The notes below the pieces were generated by a model. It was not told the DNA's origin and made no database searches. It worked only from the letters and a program-made list of their open reading frames with translations. Position numbers and translations under genes: made by a program. From positions 1-9,833 of the forward strand of contig JBAROV010000203.1 in NCBI GenBank assembly GCA_049642465.1: a stretch of 9,833 nt of DNA. Direction: 5' to 3'. Below, piece after piece: positions 1 through 6,821 of this stretch (position 1 is its first letter; every line of letters begins with the position of its first letter). Source of the stretch: CAWDPQ01 sp049642465. Lineage in GTDB: Bacteria; Acidobacteriota; Vicinamibacteria; Vicinamibacterales; 2-12-FULL-66-21.

Positions 1-115
1 ACGCCGACCGGCAAACTCCCAGCTCCCGTTCAGACGGATAAGGTCGCTTGGATTCTTGCCGTTGGGCGTTCGACCTTTTTGCGTTTTTCGCTGGTTTTTC
101 GACAACAGACGACCG

Positions 116-121
116 TAAAAT
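116..121 (+). promoter_or_regulatory. Possible -10 element upstream of the first TonB-dependent receptor
   Basis: TAAAAT matches the bacterial -10 consensus at 5 of 6 positions. No convincing -35 hexamer lies about 17 nt upstream; that stretch is T-rich, with T5 runs at 76-80, 84-88 and 95-99 that could act as an UP-like or bent segment. Transcription would begin near 128 and give a 5' leader of about 70 nt before the receptor start at 200. The assignment rests on the hexamer alone. Confidence 0.35.
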
Positions 122-154
122 GCCCGGCGTGCAGATTGCTCAAGCGAGCGCCAC

Positions 155-166
155 GATACGTGTATC
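155..166. repeat. Small inverted repeat in the receptor 5' leader
   Basis: GATAC and GTATC form a perfect dyad separated by GT, 34 nt upstream of the receptor start. GCGAG (144-148) and CTCGC (166-170) add partial outer pairing. It could be an operator or a leader hairpin; nothing identifies a binding protein. Confidence 0.35.
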
Positions 167-183
167 TCGCGGGTTCCCCTTCG

Positions 184-189
184 AAGGAG
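184..189 (+). promoter_or_regulatory. Shine-Dalgarno sequence for the first receptor
   Basis: AAGGAG sits 10 nt before the ATG at 200. It supports that start, which is also the one that gives a proper signal peptide. The strong site contrasts with the fdhE-like, M20 and methyltransferase genes, which lack one. Confidence 0.75.
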
Positions 190-199
190 TGACTCACTG

Positions 200-2950
200 A
201 TGCGAATCAAGTTGCTCACGCTGCTTGCAGCAGCCGTGTTGCTGGTTCCGTCGCCGACGCTGGCGCAGATCGGGCAGACGGCAACGTTGACGGGCACCAT
301 CGCCGATCAGAGCGGAGCGGTCCTGCCGGGTGTCACGGTCACCGTCACCGGTGATGCGCTCATCGGCGGAGCAAGGACGACCGTCACCGACGAAAACGGC
401 GTTTACCGATTCCCCGCCCTGCCGCCCGGCACGTACACCGTGTCCGCCGAGCTCTCGGGCTTCAAGCCTTTCTCGCAGGAAACCGTGCGCCTGCAGCTCG
501 GCCAGACGATTACCGTCGATGCCAGGCTGGAGATCGGGGGATTTCAGGACCGCGTCACGGTAGCGGGGGGAGCGCCTGTCGTTGATGTGCAATCGTCGTC
601 GGCCCAGAAGAACCTGACCGAGGAGGTGATGGAAAACATCCCCTTCACCAGCCGTTTCGGTCCTGGGGCGATGTTGCTGGCACCCGGCGTCAACCCGATG
701 AACTACAGCTCCTACGGCAGCGGAGGCCAGTCATCGAACGCCTACATGGTTGACGGCGTGGACGTGAGCGATCCGGAAAGCGGGACCATCTGGTTGTTCT
801 CGAACCACAACTGGATTCAGGAGGTCCAGGTTATCGGTCTCGGTGCAGCAGCAGAATACGGCGGCTTCACGGGCTCGGCGTCGAACAGCCTGTTCCGTTC
901 GGGCAGCAACATGTTCAAGGGGTTGTTTGAAACGCTCTACGAAAATGATGCGCTCACTGGGACGAACGTGTCAGACGCCATTCTCGATGAGAACGAAGAC
1001 CTGACTCCCGGCAAGACCGAGTACGTGACCGATACCACGTTCCAGATTGGCGGGCCGATCAAGCGCGACAAAGTCTGGTTCTTCACCAGCTTCCAGTACT
1101 ACCGGCCGAAAACCGCGCCCGCGAGCTTCCCGCCCACTCCGCCCCCTGGATATTCGGTCACGAACATCGGACCCACGGCGCGGCTGGAAAAGTCTCCGCG
1201 TTTCCTGTTCAAGCCGACGATCAAGCTCGGGACGAACGATCAGCTGACCGGTTTCTTTGAAACGGACAGTTACACGGTGGACGGGCGCAATGCCGGCGCC
1301 ACCTCGGTCGGCGACGTATTCGCGACGGAAGCCACGCTGCACCAGGACTCCCCCGAGCTCGCCTGGAACGGGAACTACACGAAAGTGTTGTCCTCGTCCT
1401 CGGTGTTCGACGTCAAATACTCCGGCTTCTGGGGCTACTACTATCTCAGTCCCTATAACGGGGACGACACCCCGGGCTGGTACGACGTAGATGAGGGGTA
1501 CTTCGGCGTCAATTCCTATTACTTCTATAACGCCGACCGCGTCCGGCATCAGGCAAACGCGAGCCTGACGAAATATGCTTCCGGCTTTGCGGGCACGCAC
1601 AACCTGAAGTTTGGCGCCGAGTGGGAACGCAGCTACATCAAGAGCGAACTGGGCTACCCCGGCGGCTTCTACGTCCTCGCCTACTCGGGTGTGCCGACCT
1701 ACGCCAGCATCTGGGACGGCTACCTCAAGGACAATATCAACAACCGCCTTACCGCGTTTGCGCAGGACTCCTGGCAGATCGGATCGCGTTTCACGCTGAA
1801 TCCCGGCGTTCGGTTCGATCGCATTACCGGCTTCAACAAGCACCTCGACGAGCAGGTCTACGCCACGAATTCGATTTCCCCGCGCATCGGCTTCGCATGG
1901 GATCTGACCGGCAACAGCAAGACCGTGCTTCGCGGACACTACGGGTGGTATTACGACGGGGCGAAATCGACGTTCTTCGATCCGCTCGATCCGCAGATCG
2001 CGCCGACCTACTTCGGATATCTCGACGAAAACCTGAACATCATCGACTCGTACCTGACAGATCCCGGCACGAACCGGACGATGGATCCTGACATCAAGCA
2101 CCCGCGGATGCGGCAAGGCATCGTCGGAATCGAGCGGGAACTGTTCGGCGGACTGGCGGTCGGCGTCACCGGTATCTGGCGCTACAACGATCAGTTCATC
2201 GACGACATATTGGAATTCGGCGCCGGCGACTTCACCACCGAGCCGCTCAGGGATCCCGGACCCGACGGCACAGCCGACTCGGGCGATGAGACCGGGAATA
2301 CGGTGACCCTCTATCGTCAGGTCAGCGATCCGCTCGACAACCGGTATCTGATCACGAATCCTGAAAACGCATTCCGGCGTTACCGTGGCCTCGAACTGAC
2401 GGCCACCAAGCGAATGTCCAGTCGATGGCAAATGCAGGCGTCGTGGGTCATCTCGAAGATCACCGGTAACTACAACAACAGCAGTAACGCGGGAAACAGC
2501 ACCACTGAGTACAATGACCCGAACACCGATCCTCGCTTCCAGCCGTTCAGAGAAGGACGGCTGCAGTACGACAACACGCACATCGCGAAGGTCATCGGGA
2601 CGTACCGCGCTCCGTGGGACATTCTGGCGTCGGCAGCGTTCTTCTATACCTCGGGCACCACGTTCAATCGGACGGTGAGGAGTCCCTCAATTCCGCAGGG
2701 GCGGAAGGATCTCTTCATCGAGGCCCGAGGCAGCCAGCGGTACGACGATCAGCCGCGGTTTGACATGAAGCTGGAGAAGCAATTCCGCATGGGCGCCGAG
2801 CGGCGGATTGGATTCACGCTCGAGGGATTCAATCTCTTCAACAACGCGGCGATCAACAGCCGGACGACCCGCTCGGGCAGCTCGTACTTCATCCCGAGGG
2901 GGCTCGTGAACCCACGCCGCTTCCGTGTCGGGGCGGTCTACCGCTTCTAA
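200..2950 (+). CDS. Oar-like TonB-dependent outer-membrane receptor, complete
   Basis: This 916-residue protein has a signal peptide (basic MRIK, hydrophobic core, likely cleavage after PTLA at about residue 22). A carboxypeptidase-regulatory-like beta-sandwich follows at about 27-112, with the typical GVTVTVTG, DENGVYRFPALPPGTYTV and GFKPF patterns. A plug domain follows at about 120-240, including YMVDGVDVSDP at 182-192 and the IQEVQV...AAEYGGFTG segment at 206-225. The rest is a Tyr/Asn/Asp-rich 22-strand-type barrel ending in YRF, with the C-terminal Phe expected for outer-membrane insertion. Members of this family are TonB/ExbBD-energised transporters, often for peptides, glycans or other bulky ligands; the ligand cannot be read from the sequence. 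No clear TonB box was recognised. The gene stands alone, with a palindromic terminator immediately behind it. It differs from the partial receptor at 8181-9833, so the two are not a recent duplication by eye. Confidence 0.93.
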   Translation: MRIKLLTLLAAAVLLVPSPTLAQIGQTATLTGTIADQSGAVLPGVTVTVTGDALIGGARTTVTDENGVYRFPALPPGTYTVSAELSGFKPFSQETVRLQLGQTITVDARLEIGGFQDRVTVAGGAPVVDVQSSSAQKNLTEEVMENIPFTSRFGPGAMLLAPGVNPMNYSSYGSGGQSSNAYMVDGVDVSDPESGTIWLFSNHNWIQEVQVIGLGAAAEYGGFTGSASNSLFRSGSNMFKGLFETLYENDALTGTNVSDAILDENEDLTPGKTEYVTDTTFQIGGPIKRDKVWFFTSFQYYRPKTAPASFPPTPPPGYSVTNIGPTARLEKSPRFLFKPTIKLGTNDQLTGFFETDSYTVDGRNAGATSVGDVFATEATLHQDSPELAWNGNYTKVLSSSSVFDVKYSGFWGYYYLSPYNGDDTPGWYDVDEGYFGVNSYYFYNADRVRHQANASLTKYASGFAGTHNLKFGAEWERSYIKSELGYPGGFYVLAYSGVPTYASIWDGYLKDNINNRLTAFAQDSWQIGSRFTLNPGVRFDRITGFNKHLDEQVYATNSISPRIGFAWDLTGNSKTVLRGHYGWYYDGAKSTFFDPLDPQIAPTYFGYLDENLNIIDSYLTDPGTNRTMDPDIKHPRMRQGIVGIERELFGGLAVGVTGIWRYNDQFIDDILEFGAGDFTTEPLRDPGPDGTADSGDETGNTVTLYRQVSDPLDNRYLITNPENAFRRYRGLELTATKRMSSRWQMQASWVISKITGNYNNSSNAGNSTTEYNDPNTDPRFQPFREGRLQYDNTHIAKVIGTYRAPWDILASAAFFYTSGTTFNRTVRSPSIPQGRKDLFIEARGSQRYDDQPRFDMKLEKQFRMGAERRIGFTLEGFNLFNNAAINSRTTRSGSSYFIPRGLVNPRRFRVGAVYRF

Positions 2951-2989
2951 GAAAGGGAAAAGGGAGAAGCTTCTCCCTTTTCCCTTTCT
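2950..2989. terminator. Perfect 40-bp purine/pyrimidine palindrome, likely bidirectional terminator
   Basis: From the last base of the receptor stop codon there are 20 purines (2950-2969) followed by their exact reverse complement, 20 pyrimidines (2970-2989), centred on AAGCTT. The inner hairpin GGGAGA-AAGC/T-TCTCCC is flanked by AAAA (2958-2961) and TTTT (2978-2981), so it resembles an intrinsic terminator in both directions, although the T-tract is short and then interrupted by C residues. Its right arm covers the -35 position of the promoter proposed for the fdhE-like gene. The dyad is certain; the terminator role is inferred. Confidence 0.65.
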
Positions 2990-2999
2990 CGTTCTCCTG

Positions 3000-3005
3000 T
3001 AAAAT
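3000..3005 (+). promoter_or_regulatory. -10 element of an apparently leaderless fdhE-like transcript
   Basis: TAAAAT ends 6 nt before the GTG at 3012, so a standard initiation distance puts the first transcribed base on the start codon. There is no Shine-Dalgarno before GTG. No good -35 is seen; the matching position (2977-2982) lies in the right arm of the palindrome. Confidence 0.55.
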
Positions 3006-3011
3006 CACCGC

Positions 3012-3848
3012 GTGCGCGAGCCTCAGCCGCAGCGGTCCGAACCACGCGAGGTCGTTGAACTTAGACGGCTCAAGGAAGAAAACCCCGACCTCGCCTCGGC
3101 GGTTGACCTGCAGATCGAACTGTTTCAGATGCAGCGCCGCGTGCAGGGGCGCGTGGCGCTCCCTTCCATTCGGCTGGATTCCGAGCATCTGAATTCCCTC
3201 CTCGCTTCGGCTCCCATCCTGAGATTCAACCACCTGAAAATCGACTGGAGCGACGTGCGCTACCTGCTTCGCGCCACGGCATCGGCGATGCGGACGCACG
3301 ACGCCATCGAGGATCGCGACTTCAACCGTGCCGACGCGCTCTGCCGCGAAGGCACACGCCTGCCCGACATCGTCCGCGAGTGGTACGAGGCGGTGCGCGG
3401 AGCTGGTGCCTCTCTCGAGGGGGAAGCCGCCGGGCTCGAGCCGCTGCTGCTCCAGGCGATGCGACCGACCCTGACGCGCGCCGCCGACGCGATCATGGCG
3501 AGGACGGATTTATCTGCCTGGAAGTTGGGGACGTGCCCGCTCTGCGGTGGCGAGCCGGACCTGGCGGTGATCACTCCCGCCGCCGATCGCATGCTGATCT
3601 GCAGCCGCTGCTCCGCACGGTGGCGTTTTCACCAGTTCACGTGCCCGTTCTGCATCAATGAAGATCGCTCGCGGATCACGTCCTTCGCGAGCCGGGATGG
3701 TCAGTATCGCTTGTATGCCTGTGAGGTCTGCCAGAGATATCTGAAGGCCTACGACGCCCGACGCGCATCCCGCCCGGTCATGCCCATCGTCGACTCAGTC
3801 GCAACCATCCCCCTCGACGCGGCAGCAATACAAAAGGGGTACAAATAG
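3012..3848 (+). CDS. fdhE: FdhE-like formate dehydrogenase accessory protein
   Basis: The 278-residue protein has an alpha-helical N-terminal part (about 10-165) and a C-terminal rubredoxin-like region with four CxxC motifs: CPLC at 175-178, CSRC at 197-200, CPFC at 211-214 and CEVC at 237-240. YLKAYD follows at 244-249, with a conserved-looking D-S-VAT-PLD tail. This four-CxxC layout and the C-terminal pattern are diagnostic of FdhE, a cytoplasmic protein needed to mature or activate respiratory formate dehydrogenases, which binds iron or zinc through the cysteines. Length is near that of family members (about 300). All eight cysteines are present, so it looks functional. No formate dehydrogenase, FdhD or molybdenum-cofactor gene is in the window, so its client must lie elsewhere or differ. 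The GTG start is chosen from the -10 element exactly 6 nt upstream; no Shine-Dalgarno is visible. It converges on the S11 peptidase gene with a 28-bp gap and no evident terminator. Confidence 0.85.
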   Translation: MREPQPQRSEPREVVELRRLKEENPDLASAVDLQIELFQMQRRVQGRVALPSIRLDSEHLNSLLASAPILRFNHLKIDWSDVRYLLRATASAMRTHDAIEDRDFNRADALCREGTRLPDIVREWYEAVRGAGASLEGEAAGLEPLLLQAMRPTLTRAADAIMARTDLSAWKLGTCPLCGGEPDLAVITPAADRMLICSRCSARWRFHQFTCPFCINEDRSRITSFASRDGQYRLYACEVCQRYLKAYDARRASRPVMPIVDSVATIPLDAAAIQKGYK

Positions 3849-3876
3849 ATCGATTGAGGATTGCGGACTGCAGACG

Positions 3877-4932
3877 TCAGTGGTTTTGATCTTTGGCGAA
3901 GATATCGGAGGCTTTTTCGGAGAGCCAATTGGCGAGGTGCCGGGTTTCCCAGAACCGGCCGACGTTTGAGTTGGCGCCGAGCACGACGACGGCAACCTGA
4001 TTGCCCTGCGGGAGACGCAGCAGCGTTGCGAGGCAATAGCCGGCTTTGGTGATGAAGCCGGTCTTTCCGCCCATCACGTCGATTTCTCCACCAAGCACCA
4101 GACGGTTCGTGTTGTGGATGTTGATCGAGCGGCGGTTGGTCCGGGCCGTATATTGCGCCGTTCGCATGATGCCGGCCATCCGCTCGTTGCCGGAGGCGAA
4201 CGAAATCAGGCGCGACAAATCGTACGCGGACGAGATGTTTGCCGGATTCAGTCCGGACGGATCGGCAAAGCTCGTGCTCTCGAGGCCCAGCTCGATCGCC
4301 TTCTCGTTCATCCGTTCCACGAACGACGCAGTGCCGCCATGTGAGACGCGCGCCAGCACCCGAGCCGCGGCGTTGTCCGACGCGATCAATGTCAGGTGGA
4401 GAACGTCATCCAGCGTGATGCGCTCGTTGGTGCGCAGATACGTCGTTGAGGCTGCGTAGGTGTCACCGCGCTCGACCGTGATCTCCTGCGAGAGGTCGGG
4501 CTCGTTTTCGAGAAACACCAGCGCAGTCATAACCTTCGTGATGCTCGCAATCGAACGCTTGTCCTGCGCGTTCTCCTCCCAGAGCACCTGGCCGGTTTCC
4601 GGATTGAAGACGATCGCGGCAGCCGCGCGGATGTCAGGGACGACCGCACCGGTTGCGTCAGTCTTGTAGCGAGGCGTCATCGCCTCCTGCAACGCGCGGA
4701 GACGCGCCTGCTCGCGGGCCCGGGCAGCGGCACGCGCGCGAGCGAGCCGCGCTCGACGGGCTTTCGATGCGCTCGCGGAATACGCAGGCTTGCGAACGGT
4801 GGACGACCTGGTCGTCGAGGATTTCCGCTGTGTGCGCTTCTGGGCGGCGTCAACCGGCAACGCCATGGATACACCCAGGCCCACCAGGAGGGCAATGGCT
4901 CGGGCCACGTGCACAGAACGGATCAGACGCAC
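3877..4932 (-). CDS. D-alanyl-D-alanine carboxypeptidase/endopeptidase (peptidase S11, low-molecular-weight PBP)
   Basis: The three motifs of serine penicillin-binding proteins are present in order and at normal spacing: SITK at 130-133 (catalytic S130, K133), SDN at 185-187 and KTG at 290-292. With IVFNPETGQVLWEEN before the first motif and FADPSGLNP at 222-230, this is a DacA/PbpG-type S11 enzyme. It trims the terminal D-Ala of peptidoglycan stem peptides or cleaves D-Ala cross-links in the periplasm. The N-terminus is a signal peptide (hydrophobic 11-26, likely cut near DAA at 28-30). Residues 31-84 form an unusual Arg/Ala/Ser-rich basic linker before the catalytic domain. The protein stops about 20 residues past the last recognisable strand, so it lacks the C-terminal domain and amphipathic anchor of DacA and is closer to PbpG in shape. 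The GTG start is supported by GGAGG 4 nt upstream. A TTGCAG-N17-TACACT promoter lies about 65 nt upstream. Confidence 0.92.
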   Translation of the reverse strand: MRLIRSVHVARAIALLVGLGVSMALPVDAAQKRTQRKSSTTRSSTVRKPAYSASASKARRARLARARAAARAREQARLRALQEAMTPRYKTDATGAVVPDIRAAAAIVFNPETGQVLWEENAQDKRSIASITKVMTALVFLENEPDLSQEITVERGDTYAASTTYLRTNERITLDDVLHLTLIASDNAAARVLARVSHGGTASFVERMNEKAIELGLESTSFADPSGLNPANISSAYDLSRLISFASGNERMAGIMRTAQYTARTNRRSINIHNTNRLVLGGEIDVMGGKTGFITKAGYCLATLLRLPQGNQVAVVVLGANSNVGRFWETRHLANWLSEKASDIFAKDQNH

Positions 4933-4936
4933 GAAT

Positions 4937-4941
4937 CCTCC
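4937..4941 (-). promoter_or_regulatory. Shine-Dalgarno that fixes the GTG start of the S11 gene
   Basis: GGAGG on the minus strand is separated from the GTG at 4932-4930 by only 4 nt (ATTC). The spacing is short, but no other start codon nearby keeps the signal peptide, so the GTG is the best choice. Confidence 0.6.
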
Positions 4942-4995
4942 GTGACGACAGCGGCTGGCTGGGGTGCAACCGATGCGCAGAAAGTGGGAGAAATC

Positions 4996-5024
4996 AGTGT
5001 AACAATGACTCCCGGAATCTGCAA
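4996..5024 (-). promoter_or_regulatory. Probable housekeeping-type promoter of the S11 peptidase gene
   Basis: On the minus strand, TTGCAG (5024-5019) and TACACT (5001-4996) are separated by exactly 17 nt. The -10 is preceded by T, giving TTACACT, the same heptamer used by the methyltransferase promoter at 7049-7055. Transcription would start near 4989 and leave a leader of about 57 nt before the GTG at 4932. The -35 keeps TTG but matches the consensus only partly. Confidence 0.5.
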
Positions 5025-5298
5025 CGGTTTATGTAACTCAGCCGACAGGATTTGTCGTGTTTTGCACGTCCTGACAGCCGGTTTTCGCATACGGCTCTGT
5101 CTGCATTCAAGACAGGTACCACAGCCATTTGTCCAAGGTATAACGACCTAACGCCAATCCCTTCAGGAAATATACGTATTTAGGCAGACTTTTGTGGCGC
5201 TGAAGCTTCCACCCTGGAACGCGACGTCTCAGCTGACCCGGAGGTGCCGTTTCTTGTCAGCCTGACAGCAATTGTCGGCAACTAAGGCAACACTCGAG
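5025..5298. other. Non-coding stretch between the S11 and M20 genes
   Basis: No convincing coding frame is visible. The stretch is less GC-rich than its neighbours and holds small dyads. CTGTCT/AGACAG at 5097-5115 has a 7-nt loop, and TGTCAG-C-CTGACA at 5255-5267 is a 13-bp near-continuous palindrome. The 9-mer CCTGACAGC occurs at 5070-5078 and again at 5261-5269. An AT-rich patch with TACGTA lies near 5170-5185. These could be regulator sites or the 3' end of the M20 transcript; none matches a riboswitch or small RNA that I recognise. Confidence 0.4.
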
Positions 5299-5354
5299 CA
5301 CCGAACCCCGACTCCCGGACCCCGAGCCCCGGACCCCGAGCCCCGGACCCCGAG
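5299..5354. repeat. Tandem 14-bp (paired heptad) repeat with G-quadruplex potential, abutting the M20 stop codon
   Basis: Two exact copies of CCCCGGACCCCGAG (5327-5340 and 5341-5354) follow one copy with a single mismatch (5313-5326) and a degenerate one (5299-5312, three mismatches). Each unit is two heptads of the form CCCCGRN. The array ends on the base next to the M20 stop codon (5357-5355, TAA). Read on the minus strand, which is the sense strand of the M20 gene, it gives five G4 runs separated by 3-nt spacers (TCC or CTC), a textbook G-quadruplex pattern. It would form the first part of the M20 3' untranslated RNA. Confidence 0.85.
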
Positions 5355-6587
5355 TTAGCGCGCCAGCGCAAGCGCCAGCAACAACGCGCGCGCGGTGCCT
5401 TTCCAGGAATCGGTGCTGTCGAAGCTTTCCTCGAGCGAGTGCGACCCCTGGCCGCTCCCGCCACCGTCCAGCGTGACCGCGGGTGTTCCGAGGCTGATTG
5501 GATAGTTCGAATCGGTCGACCCTTCTTCAAGTGACACCGCCATTCCGACCGATCGGCTGGCTGCGATCGCGGCGGCGACGATCGGGGCGGACCGCTCGAC
5601 ACGCCCGGCGGGTCGATTTCCGACGAGGGTCCGCTCGACCGAAAGAGCGCCCCGATTCCCCCATCGCTTCAATTCGTCTGCGAGCGCGGCGTCCAGCGCC
5701 TGGTGGAACTTCCTATCAAGTGCGGAGAGCGCCGCCGCATCGACCGAGCGCATATCCACTTCCATCCAGGCGTCGAAAGGAATCGAGTTGACCGACGTTC
5801 CGCCGCCCACTCGGCCGACGTTGAACGTCGTCTTGGGATCGGCTGGCACCTGAAACTCGGCAATCCGGGCAATGGCGCGCCCCAGGGCGTGAATCGGATT
5901 CGTCATGCCGAAGGCTCCGTAACTGTGGCCGCCCGGCCCTTTGAACGTGACCCGGTATCGCCGGCTCCCCACCGCGGCGGAGGTGATGCCGTGTCCGGCC
6001 CCGTCAACGGAAATGAATCGATCGATTCGGCCCTTGAGTTCACGGTCGAACAGATGTTTCACGCCGCGAAGATCCCCCAGACCTTCCTCCCCCACCGTGC
6101 CGACGATCGTGAGTGTGCCTGGGGTCTGCACCTGAGACTCGTTCAGCGCGTTCAGCACGCCCAACACGACGGCCAATCCTCGACAGTTGTCGCTGATTCC
6201 CGGCCCTTTGATAACGGATCCCGCCCTGGACATCCGGACCGCCGTACCCTCCGGGAAAACAGTGTCGAGATGCGCGCTCAGCACGACGTTCGGGCGCGCG
6301 GATCGGCCTGGCCGCTCGCCAATGACGTTTCCCACCCTGTCAATCCGCACGTTTTTCAGGCCAGCCGTTTCGAGCGCTTTCCGAAAGGCTTCGGCGCGCG
6401 TCCTTTCTTTGAAAGGGGGCGCGGGGATTTCGCAGAGCCGCACCTGTTCGTCGAGCGTGGCGGCTTCGTTTTCACGGATGTAGGTCACTGCACGCTGCAC
6501 CGTGGGGTCCGCCGCGATCGAATCCAATGTTGACGGTGTCTGAGAGGTAGAGAGCGCGAGACTGAGGGCGAAAAGAGCGGAGATCAT
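5355..6587 (-). CDS. M20-family metallopeptidase (PepT/carboxypeptidase-like)
   Basis: The 410-residue protein carries the full dinuclear-zinc set of M20 peptidases: SAHLDTVF with H106 and D108, GPGISDN with bridging D133, GEEG with general base E167 and ligand E168, SVDG with D195, and GSHSLEE with H383. The lid/dimerisation domain lies at about 208-320 and includes GGHSYGAFG (H221). The family hydrolyses C-terminal, dipeptide, tripeptide or acylated amino-acid bonds; motif context points to a peptidase rather than a desuccinylase, but the substrate is unknown. The first 18 residues are hydrophobic (ISALFALSLALS) yet have no basic residue, so export is possible but weakly supported. The ATG is fixed by an in-frame stop 12 nt upstream and by a -10-like hexamer ending 6 nt before it, with no Shine-Dalgarno. 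The gene is divergent from the small Cys/His ORF and is followed directly by the G-run array. Confidence 0.9.
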   Translation of the reverse strand: MISALFALSLALSTSQTPSTLDSIAADPTVQRAVTYIRENEAATLDEQVRLCEIPAPPFKERTRAEAFRKALETAGLKNVRIDRVGNVIGERPGRSARPNVVLSAHLDTVFPEGTAVRMSRAGSVIKGPGISDNCRGLAVVLGVLNALNESQVQTPGTLTIVGTVGEEGLGDLRGVKHLFDRELKGRIDRFISVDGAGHGITSAAVGSRRYRVTFKGPGGHSYGAFGMTNPIHALGRAIARIAEFQVPADPKTTFNVGRVGGGTSVNSIPFDAWMEVDMRSVDAAALSALDRKFHQALDAALADELKRWGNRGALSVERTLVGNRPAGRVERSAPIVAAAIAASRSVGMAVSLEEGSTDSNYPISLGTPAVTLDGGGSGQGSHSLEESFDSTDSWKGTARALLLALALAR

Positions 6588-6593
6588 GCGTTT

Positions 6594-6599
6594 AGATTA
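6594..6599 (-). promoter_or_regulatory. -10-like element of an apparently leaderless M20 transcript
   Basis: TAATCT on the minus strand ends 6 nt before the ATG at 6587, the same geometry as at 3000-3005 and 7050-7055. It keeps the key T1, A2 and T6 of the consensus but only 3 of 6 bases. No Shine-Dalgarno is present. A small dyad, CCAA-TGAG-TTGG (6609-6620), overlaps the expected -35 position. Confidence 0.4.
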
Positions 6600-6708
6600 G
6601 CGTTCGATCCAATGAGTTGGTGAAGGCATTCAACGCGGCACCGTTTTCGGTTCGGCGCACGTCCAAATAATGACGGTTCGCGATCGGGCATGGTAAATCG
6701 AGTGACGC

Positions 6709-6728
6709 GATCTCGCCAGATCTCGCGA
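6709..6728. repeat. Tandem 10-bp direct repeat in the divergent intergenic region
   Basis: GATCTCGCCA and GATCTCGCGA lie back to back and differ at one base, so equivalent bases are one helical turn apart. They are placed between the divergent M20 gene (start 6587) and the small Cys/His ORF (start 6822), about 110 nt from each. Such spacing fits cooperative binding of a regulator to one face of the DNA. A second short pair, CGAAT at 6726-6730 and 6733-6737, follows. No regulator is recognised. Confidence 0.4.
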
Positions 6729-6821
6729 ATCACGAATTTGTTGCGGCTGTTTTGCCGTTGCCAAAAAACGGCGAGCTCTTCGGTACAGGATTTGCTGAAT
6801 GTTGAGCGACGGGAGCCTTCT

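Larger units (their letters stand above)
120..200 (+). other. Possible 26-codon leader ORF overlapping the receptor start (TGATG)
   Basis: An open frame from ATG at 120 (or GTG at 129 in the same frame) runs to TGA at 198-200, and that TGA shares its A with the receptor ATG at 200. The TAAAAT at 116-121 would place a transcript start at about 128, so GTG 129 could be a leaderless start of 23 codons. The peptide has no run of one amino acid typical of an attenuator. Open frames this short are common by chance in GC-rich DNA, so this is only a candidate for translational coupling. Confidence 0.2.

Noticed and set aside
971..2581. Long minus-strand open frame (536 codons) opposite the first receptor
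   Set aside because: It is antisense to a gene with clear domain structure, has low-complexity Arg/Val composition and no recognisable motif. It is a codon-bias shadow.
5107..5121. Minus-strand TGGTACC-N4-TTGA resembling a sigma-54 (-24/-12) promoter
   Set aside because: The essential GC of the -12 element is GA here, and the site is about 160 nt upstream of the S11 start, where a better sigma-70-type promoter lies closer.
4909..5151. Plus-strand 80-codon open frame across the S11 promoter region
   Set aside because: It overlaps the S11 start and promoter on the opposite strand, has no Shine-Dalgarno and shows no protein pattern.
5170..5185. AT-rich TACGTA-centred patch considered as an operator palindrome
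   Set aside because: The arms do not match beyond the central six bases.
6754..6772. GCCGTT/AACGGC 6-bp hairpin upstream of the small Cys/His ORF
   Set aside because: The stem is short, has no T-tract in a useful direction, and no gene end is next to it.
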